Assembly: GCF_040412425.1 (NCBI RefSeq)
Contig: NC_089762.1
Span: forward strand, 25,546,891-25,610,890
DNA from: Macrobrachium rosenbergii
Taxonomy: Eukaryota; Arthropoda; Malacostraca; Decapoda; Palaemonidae
Reading direction: 5' to 3'
Length of the DNA stretch: 64,000 bases
Of the stretch, positions 11,395-23,120 are shown piece by piece. The notes beneath the pieces are model-generated. The model did not search any database, was not told the origin of the DNA, and saw only the letters and a program-made list of their open reading frames with translations. Within the stretch, counting starts at the first letter, position 1. Every line of letters starts with the position of its first letter. The position numbers and the translations under genes are program-made.

Positions 11395-12200
11395 GAAAAC
11401 TTTAATTTTATTCCTTAGGGTGTCGTGAAAATAACAAATCCTGCATTTATATTGAGTTTTTCACAATAAAAACCCTCCAGATATTGACCATTCTGCTGTT
11501 TTGGATGCATATCTCTTCCGATCGTCATCGGACTGGCGTCGTCCGAAATACCGTCGAAAATCGTAAGAAAACCTTAATTTTAATCCTTTGAGTGTCTTGA
11601 AAACAATGAATCCTGCATTTATATTGAGTTTCTCATGATAAAAACCCTCCAAATATTTACCATTCTGCTGTTTTGGATGCATATTTCTTCTGATCATCGT
11701 CGGACTGGCGTCGCCCGAAATACCGTTGAAAATCGTTAAGAAACCTTATTCTTAATCCTTTGGGTGTCTTGAAAACAACGAATCCTGCATTTATATTAAG
11801 TTTCTCATAATAAAAACCCTCCAAATATTGACCATTCTGCTGTTTTGGATGCATATCTCTTCCGATCGTCGTCGGACTGGCGCCGTCCAAAATACCGTCG
11901 AAAATCGTAAGAACACCCTACTTTTAATCCTTTGGGTGTCTTGAAAACAATGAATCCTGCATTTATATTGAGTTTCTCATAATAAAAACCTTCCAAATAT
12001 TGACCATTCTGCTGTTTTGGATGCATATTTCTTCCGATTGTCATCGGACTGGCATCGTCTGAAAATCGTAAAAAAACCTTACTTTTATTCCTTTGGGTGC
12101 CTTGAAAACAATTTATCCTGCATTTACATTGAGTTTTTCAACAGAAAACCCTCCAAAATTGACCATTCTGCCATTCTGGAGCCATATTTCTTCCGTTGGA
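11395..12200. repeat. 172-bp tandem repeat array, about five units
   Basis: The motif CTGCATTTA recurs at 11441, 11613, 11785, 11957 and 12118, so the spacing is 172, 172, 172 and 161. Each unit carries TAATCCTTTGGGTGTCTTG, AAAACCCTCCAAATATTGACC, CATTCTGCTGTTTTGGATGC and a CGTCGGACTGG block with many CpG. Short open frames on the minus strand repeat the same peptide because of the array. They are not evidence of a gene, although the frame stays open across some unit borders. Confidence 0.9.
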
Positions 12201-12327
12201 CGGGCGTTGTCAGTGTCGTAAACCTGGAACATGCGTTGTAACCCAGGAAATAATTTTTTTATTAATATATTTGAAAAGCGTAAAGAACTCGAAAGTTTAA
12301 GCCAAGACAGTCATAAACCGGGGACTG

Positions 12328-12640
<313 letters not shown>

Positions 12641-12689
12641 AGGATATAGTCTATATATATGAAGGGAATATTTATATATATACCATTAT

Positions 12690-13190
12690 TACAATACGTT
12701 TATTATATATATATATATATATATCCAAGAAAGGTGAGTCTCGACTCAGGATACGTTTCCATTATTACAACACGTTTATTATGCACAATTGCTATAGTCA
12801 CATTTTCAAGGCTGCAATGATTAAAAAAAACTTTTTACAAAAAATCACATTAAAACATCGATATATAAATTATAAGACAAATAAAAATGGGGGGAATAGG
12901 CACAGGACATACCTAAACTGTAGCAGTAACAAGACTACAACAAAAGAACACAGGAAGAGCAAGAAAGGACGAGAGAAGAAAAACATAAACAAAAGGTTAA
13001 GCAATGAACAACTGAACAGAGGTTGTTTGAGTATTTAGTGTTGGGACCGTCTTCTTTATAATAATAGATTCTAATATATTGAGGTCATTTTCATTTTGGG
13101 CTTGTCCTATTATAGAAAAAATCTTTATAATTAATATCAGTTTTGCTCATTTTTACATGATTTCTTATATTTGAGTGGTCTGGATTAGAC
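12690..13190 (-). mobile_element. Penelope-like element 3' end fragment
   Basis: On the minus strand the end of a GIY-YIG polyprotein is recognisable. DHSNIRNHVKMSKTDINY at about 13190-13130 matches the post-catalytic segment. After a one-base shift near 13094, NENDLNILESIIIKKTVPTL and then NTQTTSVQLF give the characteristic Penelope C-terminus. About 330 bp of 3' untranslated sequence follows, ending near another short (TA)n tract (12700-12724). This family differs from the 7.0-8.8 kb copy. The fragment abuts the truncated Tigger relic starting near 13191. Confidence 0.7.
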
Positions 13191-14460
13191 AGTTTACCGG
13201 AAACCTTCAAAGGAATCATCCAGGAAATGGGATACAGGCCTGTACAGATCTTCAACATGGATGAGACTGGGCTATTCTGAAAGAGAATGCCATCAAGAAC
13301 ATACCTGATGAAGGAGTAGGCCAAAGCTCCTGGATCTAAGGCGCAAAAATACAGAATCACACTCATCACGTGTGGGAATGCTGCCAGCCACATGCTCAAA
13401 CCAGGCCTGATTTATAAGTCTGCAAACCCCAGGGCCCTCAAAAATAAAAATAAGGATACCCTGCCCATCTAATGGATGCATAACCCCAAGGCCTGGATAA
13501 CCAAAGTATTAGCATCTGACTGGTTCCACCGGTGTTTCAACTCTGAAGTGAAGACTTATATACCTTTCCGACCTAGGCCTTCAATTTAAGGTGTTGCTGA
13601 TCATGGACAATGCTGGAGGGCACCCCACAGATCTGTGGTTTGCAGACTTATAAATCAGAAGAGTTTCCTCCCTGCCAACACCACCTCTCTCATACAACCT
13701 ATGGACCAAGGCGTGATCCATGTATATAAGGCCCCCTACACAAGTAACGCTCTGCAACACCTGGTTAATGCAGTGGATGCGATGGAGGACTTCACCTTGA
13801 AAGAATATTGGAAGACATTCACCATAGCATCGTGCCTTTCAACAATTCAATCTGCTCTCCAAGATATGAAAAAGGAAACACTCAATGAATGCTGGAAAAA
13901 ACTGTGGCCAGATGCAGTCCATGACTACAAGGGCTTCTTGCCGGAGGAGATTCATAATGGGGCTGTCAACAAGGCTGTGAAACTGGCAAAATTGCTTGGG
14001 GGTGAAGGATTTACTGATTGCACCAAAGAAGTCAACACTCATCGACGCCACTCTGACCCCCTGATGGATGATGATTTACTTGAGCTGACAAAGTCAGTAA
14101 GTGAATAAGAAGAAGAATCAGCTCAAGAACAAGAGGATGATGAGGGCCTTTAAATTGATCGTCTTGGGATAATCCTGAGGGCACAACAGCAGGTGTTATC
14201 ATACATAGAAGAGTGGGATCCGCAGTTTGAACGTGCTCTGAAAACGAAAAATGCAATAGATTCAGCCATGGAGACATACAGAATCCTCTACCAGACAATG
14301 AAAACACAGCAGCAGCAGAGCAAAATAACTTGGTTCTTCAATCCAAACCCAAACCTTCGCACGAACCCCCATCCCAAGAATTCCCAGCAAAAGTACCTGT
14401 AGTCCTGGCAGAAGAGTTTCCTCTATCTGAAGAGGAGGACTCTGAGGAGCTGTAACTCCT
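13191..14460 (+). pseudogene. Tigger transposase (DDD/pogo) pseudogene
   Basis: Transposase related to Jerky/CENP-B proteins. The N-terminal DNA-binding domains are missing. IFNMDETGLFW (first catalytic Asp) lies near 13250, a PNPRALKN-type region near 13430, LLIMDNAGGHP (second Asp) near 13600, and PANTTSLIQPMDQGVI (third Asp) near 13670-13715. The longest intact stretch, 13635-14108, ends with the helical C-terminal region and a stop. Frame breaks and stops occur near 13307, 13470 and 13590. A 22-bp inverted duplicate of 13407-13428 replaces the expected sequence before the third motif, at 13637-13658. Confidence 0.88.
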
Positions 14461-14604
14461 CAAGTACGCTGTGCAGTCATATCATCGACATTCATTGGAC
14501 TGCACAGCTTATTCATCACCACCTTCAAATCAACATTCATCACTGGTGTGAGTACCCATACTTACTGTTTTTTTATTACAGTCCAATATTTTTAATGCAT
14601 ACGT

Positions 14605-14627
14605 ATCTCTCTCTCTCTCTCTCTCTC
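14605..14627. repeat. (TC)n microsatellite
   Basis: Short TC run in the 3' part of the Tigger relic. Confidence 0.9.
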
Positions 14628-15201
14628 ATTCGTAAATAGCACTCAAACATATTTTTACAACTTATTACTTCTCTGTACATCATTACCTGTACAGTATATA
14701 ATTTTAAATTGATTGAATTTTACCTGTACTGTACTACCTTCTACGAACATTATGTACATGTTTTCGATATTTTATTGAATTGTACCTCTGTTATGGCTGT
14801 GACTCAAGACGTTTTACCTAGTAACACAAAGAAAACGGCTTTTACTCTAAGTGAAAAAGAAAACGGCATCCCATGAATTAGGGGTAACATCAGTATACGT
14901 ACATACCTACTGTAAATGCGCTATTATGAAACTGTGCAGTACTCAATTTTTATGTCAACCATTTACTGTATTTCTTTTTTGAGGGTAATAAGCTAAATTT
15001 TAAATAAAATTACACTAACTTTAGTTCATTTAAAAGTTAGCTTAATACTTTGGGAGCATGATTAGGGTCATATTTAGTACTTAAACTCTGGAAATAAACA
15101 TTTATTAGCATTTTTAAAGACCATGCCAAACTTACACGAAAATTCCACTTGCACAAGGGCCTCCGGAACCTAACCTCGCGTAAGTTCGAGGTATGACTGT
15201 A

Positions 15202-15566
15202 TATATGTATATATATATATCTTCCAACTGAATTTTTTGTATATTTTAAAAAGCTTTTTTCAGCCAGAACAGGGGGAGTGGGTTAACTATTTTACAATGT
15301 AATCACTTCATATGGTTATGAAGGTTAGTCCCATATAATGGAAATAATGATATATTCAAGTAATCTCTCCCATATCTGGATTAATGCATTCATGCCTCTG
15401 TTGCATGGACATTTCCGGACATGGTGGAAGAGCACTCTACAGGTGTAAAATGGCAACTTTGAAACCTCACCGCATCTTGCCAATACCGAATAACTGTATA
15501 CACAACGTGCTTGTAAACAACAACCAAAACACTTTAAACTGAAAACTTGATGTTATTCCAAAACTG
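15202..15566. other. no gene recognised
   Basis: Intergenic AT-rich sequence between the Tigger right end and a MITE. No open frame or repeat structure is visible. Confidence 0.6.
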
Positions 15567-15909
15567 CAGTAAACCCCCTGTATTCGTGTTCTCACCTATT
15601 CACGGATTTCTCTATGGAACATATACTGTATACAGTACGCATTATTCATGAAAAATTTGCCAATTCGCAGTATTTTTTCATGGAAACATTCACTAATTAT
15701 TGTATTTTCATATCATTTTCATGGCTAAATGCACTTTTTGTGATAAAACTATTAAAATACTCAGGTATAAGCATTTTTTGAAGGTTTTTGTGTTTGAACT
15801 ATCAAAACAGCCAGTTCTAAGTGTTTTTAGAAGGGTTTTAAGTATTTGCAAATTCAGCTATTCAGGGGTGTGTGCGATGATGCAACCCCCAGAATACAGG
15901 GGTTTACTG
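15567..15909. mobile_element. MITE family 2 (pogo-like), copy A
   Basis: Starts CAGTAAACCCCCTGTATTCG and ends with its near complement, AATACAGGGGTTTACTG. The interior matches the copies at 21823 and 62867: a TATTTTCATATCATTTTCATG region and TTTTTGAAGGTTTTTGTG, in opposite orientation to those copies. It is 343 bp long and has no coding capacity. Copies B and C are flanked by TA; the left TA of this copy has mutated. Confidence 0.85.
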
Positions 15910-16216
15910 TAACTATCTTATTTTCTCATATCTGTAACAAGACATACATACATTACATGCTTGCAAACAATACATTAGACGGTGCATATGATACATTATA
16001 CTATCCTACTGCAAAATATTTTTGCAAAACATTATTTGCGCTAATTTTTCCTGTACCTTAAAAATATATAAAATTGAAGATACAAAAGGTAAAATGTTTT
16101 CTCTCTCCCTTACCAAACAAACAATACAATAGCTATACTGTTTGTACCGGACACTACTGTAAAACACGGTAATGCTCTTTTTTTTTTTCTATTTTGTCAA
16201 CACAATAAAAATACAC
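15910..16216. other. no gene recognised
   Basis: AT-rich, with a poly-T run near 16179-16190. It may be the 3' untranslated part of the minus-strand Tigger copy to the right. Confidence 0.5.
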
Positions 16217-17374
16217 TTAAAATATAAAAATGAAAATTTTTCTCTCTAGCTTCCCTAGGTGTATTAACAAAACTGCATGTGATGGCCTAACTTTCAACAA
16301 CTTGTGATGAGGTTTACAAGTCCTCATCGTCCTCTTCCTGCACCACTGTATCATCAAGGTCCTGTATCTCCTCAAGGTCAAAAAGTGGCAAGTGGTTGAA
16401 AGAGGTGTTGAGGGGTCTAGTTCTCTGATTGCCGAAGGGCAGCAAAGAGACATCAATCAACCTAGCACATTAATAAAGGGTGCTGAAGTGTTTGGCTGCG
16501 TCTCTGAGTTGAATGACTGAGTTACTGAAGAAGCTGTCAATGGTACTCTGATTATAAGAATGATGATTCTGCTTTGCAATTACCATCCGCCATATTTCTC
16601 AAACATCTTCAGCTAACTCTAAACCCCTGGGGAAGGCATTACAATGGATGTTGGGACTGTCCATAATTTTAATAAATTTATCGAAAACCATCCACTTGTG
16701 TTTATGTAAAGGTGCTGGTTGTGATGCAGACTCCTCTTTGTCATCGCCACCATCATCTTCAGGAGATTCCTTCTACATCTCACAGCAGTAACTGCAGCAA
16801 ATTTTGGACAAAAGCTAGAAGCCTGGATTGTCACCACTACTGTCCATTTCACTCCCATATGTAATCCTTAGGAATGTCATCACTTCCCTAAATGAGTTGA
16901 GCATGCAAGTTTGCCATTTCAAAGCCTTGGCAGTCTATCATACCCTCTTCCCCTTTTCAGGATATGGTTCCAAGTGTGCTCCAGAGTCTGAACGGTGACA
17001 TCCTTCCCCGCATCTGCAAAGTTATAGTTGGTAGATTCAGAGAATACCTTCACAGATTCTCAAGAGTCTGTTCTCCCTGTGTATCTAAGCCTTGCTCCTT
17101 CTCCTGCATGTCCTCGACCACCACCATCACCTCTACCAGGAACTGTCTCTGATACAGTATAGGCATTTCATTGCAAGAATAACACCATGGTCCATCGGTT
17201 GAATGAGTGCAGTCGTATTAGGAGGGAAAAATGTGACCCTAATACAACCTACGTCACCAACCAAACAGGTTGTGGTATGATGCACAGGCCTTTTGTCCAT
17301 AAGAAGCAAAGCCTTCATCTGATGTCTAGCAATTCCAAAGTCCTGGTCTGATGATGAACAACCTCCCTACAAAA
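16217..17374 (-). pseudogene. Tigger transposase 3' half, split by LINE
   Basis: Minus-strand C-terminal half of a Tigger transposase of a different subfamily from the 13-kb copy. REVVHHQTRTLE starts just inside the LINE junction (17374). MKALLLMDKRPVHH (second Asp) follows near 17318, then FFPPNTTALIQPMDHGVI (third Asp) near 17240-17185. The helical C-terminal region decays through several frame breaks down to about 16217. The 5' half lies on the other side of the LINE, at 20249-21150. The two halves join cleanly in sense when the LINE is removed: one ends WFHNHF and the other continues into REVVHHQ. Confidence 0.82.
17369..17374. repeat. LINE target-site duplication, left
   Basis: ACAAAA at 17369-17374 is repeated at 20243-20248 across the LINE. 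The right copy adjoins the CAA tail, so the exact length is uncertain by a few bases. Confidence 0.65.
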
Positions 17375-17429
17375 TAGGGCACAATAAACAAATCACAATC
17401 ATCAACACATAATCCCTCCAGAATATTCA

Positions 17430-17800
17430 CCAGGTTTACCAGCAAACTTCACAATTAGACTGCAGGCGTTGAATACCCTCCCAGATATACTTCTGGGAGA
17501 TTTCAATGCCAAACCCACAGACTGGTACACCCACCAAGACATCAAACAAAGAGGCACAGACATCTCAACACAATTAGACCAGCTATACATACTAAACAAC
17601 ACAGATATGCACACACATACCACACCAAGCCAACTTTAGTCTCACTTCCCCAGACATAACATTTTGCTCACCCAACATAGCACCATCAATCACATGGAAA
17701 ACACAAACAGACCTATCATCAGACCACCTTCCTATTTTAATAACACTCCGAACCACACGACACTTTCTCACATACAAGACACACCATCCCTAACTACAAG
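17430..17800 (+). pseudogene. LINE endonuclease fragment
   Basis: The phrase ILLGDFNAKPTDWY near 17483-17525 is the LGDFNA motif of APE-type LINE endonucleases, with the catalytic Asp and Asn. IIRSSDHLPIL-like sequence follows near 17710, carrying the catalytic SDH. The frame is interrupted by stops, and the N-terminal half of the domain is absent. Confidence 0.8.
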
Positions 17801-18203
17801 CGCTGCCTGGGATGAGTACTTGAAACCACTGAGGCTCATTTCCAGGAGTTAAACCACACACACATAACATCATCACAGACACTAAACAATACAACAATAC
17901 AATTCAACAACATAATAAACAATGCAGACAAAAGAAACGTTCCTAAAGGCAACAGAAAACACTACAACCCAAACTTCACGCCTGACATAAACAGACTCAT
18001 AACAGAACGAAACAATTTAAGAAATACACCAACCCCACACACACAAATCACAACAAATTGCATACATGATTTAAACACAGAAATAAACACCAAATTAACT
18101 CAAAAACAGACAGAGAACTGGCAAACTTTTCAAGGTACACTAGACTACAGAACCAACCCATCCAAACTACACAAAACTATCAACAGTCTCATCAATTCAA
18201 ACA

Positions 18204-19559
18204 GTGGGAACACAAAGTCACGCCTCAATCACCACATCTGACAAGATCCCTTCATGCAAACAACAAGCCAACATCTTAATAAACCACTACGCAAAAATCA
18301 GCCACCTACGCAAATACAAAGAAGACAGACACATCTACAGACGCAAACAACAGTTCCCATTAGATTACACAGTAATACTAGCCACAACAGAAGACACTGT
18401 TAGAATCATTAAACAACTTAAAAACTCTGCAGCCATGGGCATCGATAACATTTCAAACATTCATTTAAAACATCTAGGTCCCCATGGCACACAAACACTG
18501 ACAAACATAGCCAATTATTCATACGCACACTGCATTACACCACACATTTGGAAACTGGGGAAAATAATAGCACTTCTAAAACCAAACAAAACACCTACAC
18601 AAGCAGCTTCATACAGACCTATAACTTTACTCTGCACACCATCAAAAGTAGTAGAACGCCTCATCTTACGCAAAACCACACCACACATACCACTGTCACC
18701 CACTCAACATGGCTACAGACCACACCACTCCACAACAACACTACTCACCAACCTTACACAAAAATACAAGATGGCATTAACTCCAGACGCCCACCACAAA
18801 GAACACTGCTAATCACAATAGACATAAGTAAAGCCTTTGACGCCATCTCTAGACCACTTCTCATCAACAAAGTTTACAACACCACACTACACAACAACAC
18901 CAAACGCTGGCTCGCCAATTACTTAACAGACAGACAAGCATTTGTACACTACAATGGCGAGTCATCCAAAATCAGAAACTTCCCGAACGCAGCGTCCCCA
19001 CAAGGCTCCGTCCTAAGCCCAACACTTTTTAACCTATTCATGCATGACATACCAACACCACCTAACAACATATACATCTGGTAAAACTAAGCTATACTTA
19101 TTTTTTCCTCATATGCAGACGATCTAACAATCATATCAATACATGCAGACAAAAACGTATGCTCCACACAAGTACAGACTTACATAACACAACTTGAAAA
19201 CTGGGCTCACACAAAACAGATTACAGGTAGCACCAACAAAATCCACAAGTACACTAGTCACTAGTCACAACAAAGAACATCAGTACAGACCCACAGCAAC
19301 GCTGAACACCACCACAATTCCACACACACACGAAACAAAAATCCTAGGAGTCACATACAACACTTCAATGTCATTTGCTCCACATGTCAGTAACATCATC
19401 AAGAAATGCAGACCTAGACTAAATGCACTAAGATCACTTACAGGCACAAAATTTGGACAACAAAAAGAAACGCTCATCACAGTATACAAACAATACATCC
19501 GCTCCATAATAAACTACGCCAGCCCAGCCTGGCACCCTGCCATATCAACACACAGCTAA
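18204..19559 (+). pseudogene. LINE reverse transcriptase, frameshifted
   Basis: Reverse transcriptase that would copy the element RNA at the nicked target. Motifs in order: AAMGIDNISNIHLKHL near 18430, ASYRPITLLCTPSKVVERL near 18605-18665, and HGYRPHHSTTTLL near 18705. After a shift at about 18780 come LITIDISKAFDAI (motif A Asp, near 18815) and PQGSVLSPTLFNLFMHDIP (motif B, near 18995-19050). A stop follows at 19082, then SYADDL (motif C, near 19110). The thumb follows in 19194-19559, where ETKILGVTYN and IINYASPAW are typical. At least three breaks are visible. Confidence 0.9.
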
Positions 19560-20242
19560 ACAAACTACAAATAATACAAAACACAGCTCTTAGAATCATC
19601 CTTGGCAGTACACAATCCACACCAATAGAACACTTACACGCCGAAACCAAGATTCTCACCATCAGGCAACACTTAGACATGAGAGGCACACAATTCTTGG
19701 CATCGGTCATAAACAACACAAACAGCCCATGCTATTACCTTCACGACCACCCTCCAACACACAGGCAAATAGCTTAATACACCACACAGACACTATACAA
19801 ATATCTTGAATTCTATACCACCACCCACAAACATCACACAAAACAAAAAGCACATCCATACTCACCTCACCAGACAAGCACTTAATAATCTTCCCAACAA
19901 CAAAATACTGCACCCCCACCCAACATAAGCAGCACAGAAACACAGCTCTCAAGATTGGAGAGAGTACACCTGACTCGACTTCGCTGTGGACTCATCACCA
20001 ATCACTAAACACCTACAAACACTGCATAGACAACACCCAAACAGACATATGTCCACTCTGCCAAGTTAGTCCCCACACAATTACACATCTCTTAGTAGAT
20101 TGCCCTAACTTGGCAGCCCTTAGACAACAACACAACATCCACACTACCACACAGTTATGGTCAGATCCAGTAAGCGTGGTGTCCTTCTTGCGCGGTGCAG
20201 GCTTCCTGGCATAACAGAGTCTGGGGAACCACAACAACAACA
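19560..20242 (+). pseudogene. LINE C-terminal region with Cys/His motif
   Basis: Continuation of the LINE ORF2 after the thumb. DICPLCQVSPHTITHLLVDC near 20046-20105 gives a C-x2-C...H...C motif often found near the end of I/Jockey-group ORF2 proteins. It is followed by a Leu/Trp-rich stretch and VVSFLRGAGFLA near 20180. The open frame ends at 20213. The untranslated tail is only about 30 bp and ends in CAA repeats. Confidence 0.75.
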
Positions 20243-20248
20243 ACAAAA
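20243..20248. repeat. LINE target-site duplication, right
   Basis: ACAAAA, partner of 17369-17374. The interrupted Tigger gene resumes at 20249. Confidence 0.65.
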
Positions 20249-21150
20249 GTGGTTATGGAACCAAGTGGAAATTATCTTGGAGGTGAACCAAGCCTTTGCC
20301 GAATAATACCAAATCACTGGGAGGTTATCCATCAACCCACACAAGGCACATGGTAGCTCTGCATATCCAGCTACCACTGATTTGCAAAGATGCCCAACAG
20401 AAGCAATTGTACATGCCAAAGCAGACAAGTACTTCAAAAGCTTTCTACCGGATGTACTCTTTCCCTTCTCATCAGCCATGGTGTTAGAGGGCAAGGGGTG
20501 ACAGAACAGACCAGTTTCATCAGCACTGTAGATAAGACTTAAAACAAAGCCTTCCTTTTACATCTAGTTTTTCAATGCCTGTCAAAATTTCTCTATTCTC
20601 TCCTCGGAAGCATCCAAAGATTCACCATTAGTCCTCATGTTGGAAAGCTCAAGTTGAATCTTAAAAGTAAACAGCCAACCTTTGGATGCCCTAAAGTTTA
20701 CAACCCGACGCAGACCTATAAATCTCAGTGCAGCAGCATTCAATTCACAAGCACACCGGGTGCCCTTTGCTGATGAAACCAGATAAAGGTTGACTGTTCA
20801 ATCACCTCATGATAGGGTTTTTTCATCACCTTGCAGGCCTTATTCCTGGAAGTCTTCTTCCCAAAGTCTATCATATACTTCTTCAGCTTGTCATTGGCTG
20901 CTTTGATGTCCTGCAAGGTAGACCAGGCAATGCCATAATTGTCAAAGATTCGTACCATCAATCATCTGGCTTATGATTTCCAGCTTCTTCTAAAGTGTCA
21001 GTACCTTCCTGGCCCTCCTTGGAGGAGGTGGGGCAAACACAAACACCACAACATGGCAATAACAGCACCTACAATGCTGCAGGCACCCCAGTTAGTTATA
21101 CATGATTTGTTTAACCAGACCTCTCAACTCTTTTAGGGTTCTTCTTGGGC
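20249..21150 (-). pseudogene. Tigger transposase 5' half, split by LINE
   Basis: Minus-strand N-terminal half of the transposase whose 3' half is at 16217-17374. From the 5' side: YGIAWSTLQDIKAANDKL near 20930-20875 (first helix-turn-helix), then STFIWFHQQRAPGVLV near 20800-20750 and ASKGWLFTF near 20670 (CENP-B-type second DNA-binding domain). SADETGLF near 20510 holds the first catalytic Asp. SAKAWFTSKIISTWFHNHF runs to the LINE junction. Multiple frame changes and stops occur between these blocks. The poly-Cys run in the adjacent open frame is the reverse reading of the LINE CAA tail. Confidence 0.85.
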
Positions 21151-21822
21151 TGGAATGCAAGCACCCCAACATAAGCCACTTGATGAGGAGAAAGCATTGT
21201 GATACACAAGAACACAGCAACCGTCCTGAACACGGTTAGTGACGACTGACATAAAACTGGACAAAGGAGCAAAATGCACTGACATTCTTTGAATGCAGCC
21301 AATAAGAGAAGTAAATTTTTATATCATGATGCATATCTCTATCAGCGGTTCAAAAGCAAAAATACATAATGACAAGCAATGTACACATTTTTGGCAACAC
21401 TGTTGTGTGAAAGTTTAAAAAAAGAGAAAGAAAAAAATAAGAATGCTCACCCACCCTCATACCTTCTACCATATGTTATTGTACTAATGATGTATTTATC
21501 TCAGCCAGCTAAAGGCAATTAACAATGCAATGTGATAACAGGCAAGCAACATAGTGCTTTAAGCCAACAACAGTCACAAAAGCATTCAAGAAGTTGAATG
21601 CCCACTACTCTTCCCCACCCATCTTGCCCCCACCCCTCCCCAACTCATTCCATGCCTACCACCCCCCACAATAATCATGTCTCAAGTTTGTTTATGATTG
21701 TCAGTGATACCAAAGCTTCTTTCCACCTGCGCAACAGTGTCACTGATCTGAGTGTGGTTTTTAATCTTATGAAATGTTTACCTATTTTATATATATACAT
21801 ATATACGGTATACATACATATA
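21151..21822. other. no gene recognised
   Basis: Probable 5' flank of the Tigger copy, then a C-rich stretch (21600-21675) and TA-rich sequence leading into a MITE. No coding signature. Confidence 0.5.
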
Positions 21823-22151
21823 CAGTAAACCCCCGTATTCGCAGTGGATGCATGCTGCAATCCCCTGCGAACAGCTAAAATCTGTGAATACTTAAAACCC
21901 TCTAAAAACACTTAGAACTGCCTATTTTGATAAACACAAAAAAACCTCTAAGAATGCTTATACCTGAGTATTTTAATAATTTTATCACAAAAAGTGCATT
22001 TAGTCATGAAAATGATAGGAAAATACAGTAATTAGTGAATATTTCTCAGTGAAAAATACTACGAATGGGCGAATTTTCCACGAATAATGTGTATATACAC
22101 TCCACAGAGAAATCTGCAAATAGTGAGACCGCAAATACGGGGGGTTTACTG
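21823..22151. mobile_element. MITE family 2 (pogo-like), copy B
   Basis: A 329-bp element starting CAGTAAACCCCCGTATTCGC and ending with its complement, ATACGGGGGGTTTACTG. It is flanked on both sides by TA (21821-21822 and 22152-22153). The interior has AAAATCTGTGAATACTTAAA and TTTTATCACAAAAAGTGCAT. It is the best-preserved copy, without coding capacity, and presumably moved by a pogo/Tigger transposase. Confidence 0.92.
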
Positions 22152-22559
22152 TATATATACACTATTGTGGTGCTGGGACCCTCCAGATAACGTTGACTTC
22201 CAGATAACGTAAAACTGGATAATTGAAGGACTACTGTACTATGGCTCAGAGCAGAGTTGAGTGCAGGCACTAACACTGCCATACATTTTTCCTACTGGAA
22301 ACATTTCATTTAGGACTTGAAAATAATAATGCTGGAATTTATATATATTTCAGGATGGATGGGGGATTGTTTAACCTGTGACTTGTGCATGACATCTCAA
22401 GCTGTCCTGACTTCAAAACATAATCTGTACAGGTTTTTTTTTATCAGCATGGATTATGGAAGTTACCCATTAGTTCTGTTTCTACTTTAACAAAATAATT
22501 TCTGCTTCATAGAAAACTAGCAATAATTGGGAAGGGTTTTTCTGTGGAACAGAGGTAGA
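22152..22559. other. no gene; possible eroded transposon end
   Basis: The segment 22180-22245 contains CCAGATAACGTTGACTTCCAGATAACG, a short direct repeat of CCAGATAACG that resembles the edge of a TA-targeting element. No partner end was found. The rest is featureless. Confidence 0.4.
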
Positions 22560-23120
22560 CTAAAAAAAGTGGCTCTTCTTTTTTTTAATTAAGAAGATAG
22601 TCCACAGCTTAATATCATAACAGATTCACTTCTTGCTGATGATCTCGTTACTGCTGCACAGAATGCCTTAAAAGACTGCTTCAAAAATTATCAGCCATGC
22701 AAAGTCTCTGGCCTTACTATTTTACAAAGATCAATGTTCATTAAGATTGTTTGCTTCTCTGCTTGTTTTGTGGTGCTGAGGACTAATCAATCTATAAACA
22801 CTAGTTAAAGAGATGGAGAATGAATTTTACTGACTGCTGAAAAAGATTCTTGGGATACACTTGTATCACAATGATGTATGTGGATGCCACTAAAAGGGGA
22901 AAAACTCTGACTCCATCTATACCCATTAAATAAGAAAAGATCCAGCTGGATGGGCCATCTTAAAAATATGGATGACAATTCACTTCAAAAGAAAATATAT
23001 GGCACTTGTAATATTAAAGGAACAGACACTCTCAATGAAAAATCAATGATTGGGAACAGTGTCCATGACTTAATTCTCTGGAAAGAGTTTCACAGAGGGC
23101 TGTAGTGTTGAAAAGAGAGG
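22560..23120 (+). pseudogene. LINE reverse transcriptase C-terminal relic
   Basis: Plus-strand remains with DSLLADDLVTAAQNALKD near 22625-22680 (ADD-like motif C), a stretch resembling the thumb, and GHLKNMDDNSLQKKIYG near 22955-23005. The last matches the GH(V/L)xRMDDxRLPKKxxYG region near the end of LINE ORF2 proteins. The frame is broken by stops at several points. The family is uncertain, and the 5' part is not recognisable. Confidence 0.55.

Larger units (their letters stand above)
13191..15199 (+). mobile_element. Tigger/pogo-type DNA transposon, 5'-truncated
   Basis: Plus-strand relic whose transposase remains run to about 14450, followed by a 3' untranslated region with a (TC)n run (14605-14627). 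The right end is TTCGAGGTATGACTG at 15199, flanked by TA. Reversed, it reads CAGTCATACCTCGAA, typical of Tigger-like inverted repeats. I find no matching left terminus; the element starts abruptly at the Penelope fragment. Confidence 0.8.
17375..20242 (+). mobile_element. I/Jockey-group non-LTR retrotransposon, 5'-truncated
   Basis: A 2.87-kb plus-strand LINE inserted into a minus-strand Tigger gene. It begins inside the apurinic-type endonuclease and continues through reverse transcriptase, a C-terminal Cys/His motif and a (CAA)n tail at about 20231-20242. A 6-bp duplication (ACAAAA) flanks it. The sequence is strikingly C/A-rich and G-poor on the plus strand, unlike its surroundings, giving many ACA and CAC codons. 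Several frame breaks make it inactive. ORF1 and the first part of the endonuclease are missing, as expected from incomplete reverse transcription. Confidence 0.88.

Noticed and set aside
11461..12044. Recurring 78-codon minus-strand frames
   Set aside because: They follow the 172-bp tandem array. Similarity between them reflects DNA duplication, and the frame is not kept in every unit.
11395..12200. CRISPR-like array
   Set aside because: Units are contiguous long tandem repeats without spacers, in a eukaryotic context.
20144..20494. Poly-Cys protein on the minus strand
   Set aside because: The Cys run is the reverse of the LINE CAA tail fused by chance to the Tigger relic; it is not one protein.
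21598..21828. C-rich 76-codon plus-strand frame
   Set aside because: Low-complexity Pro/His/Ser translation ending in TA repeat; no supporting signal.
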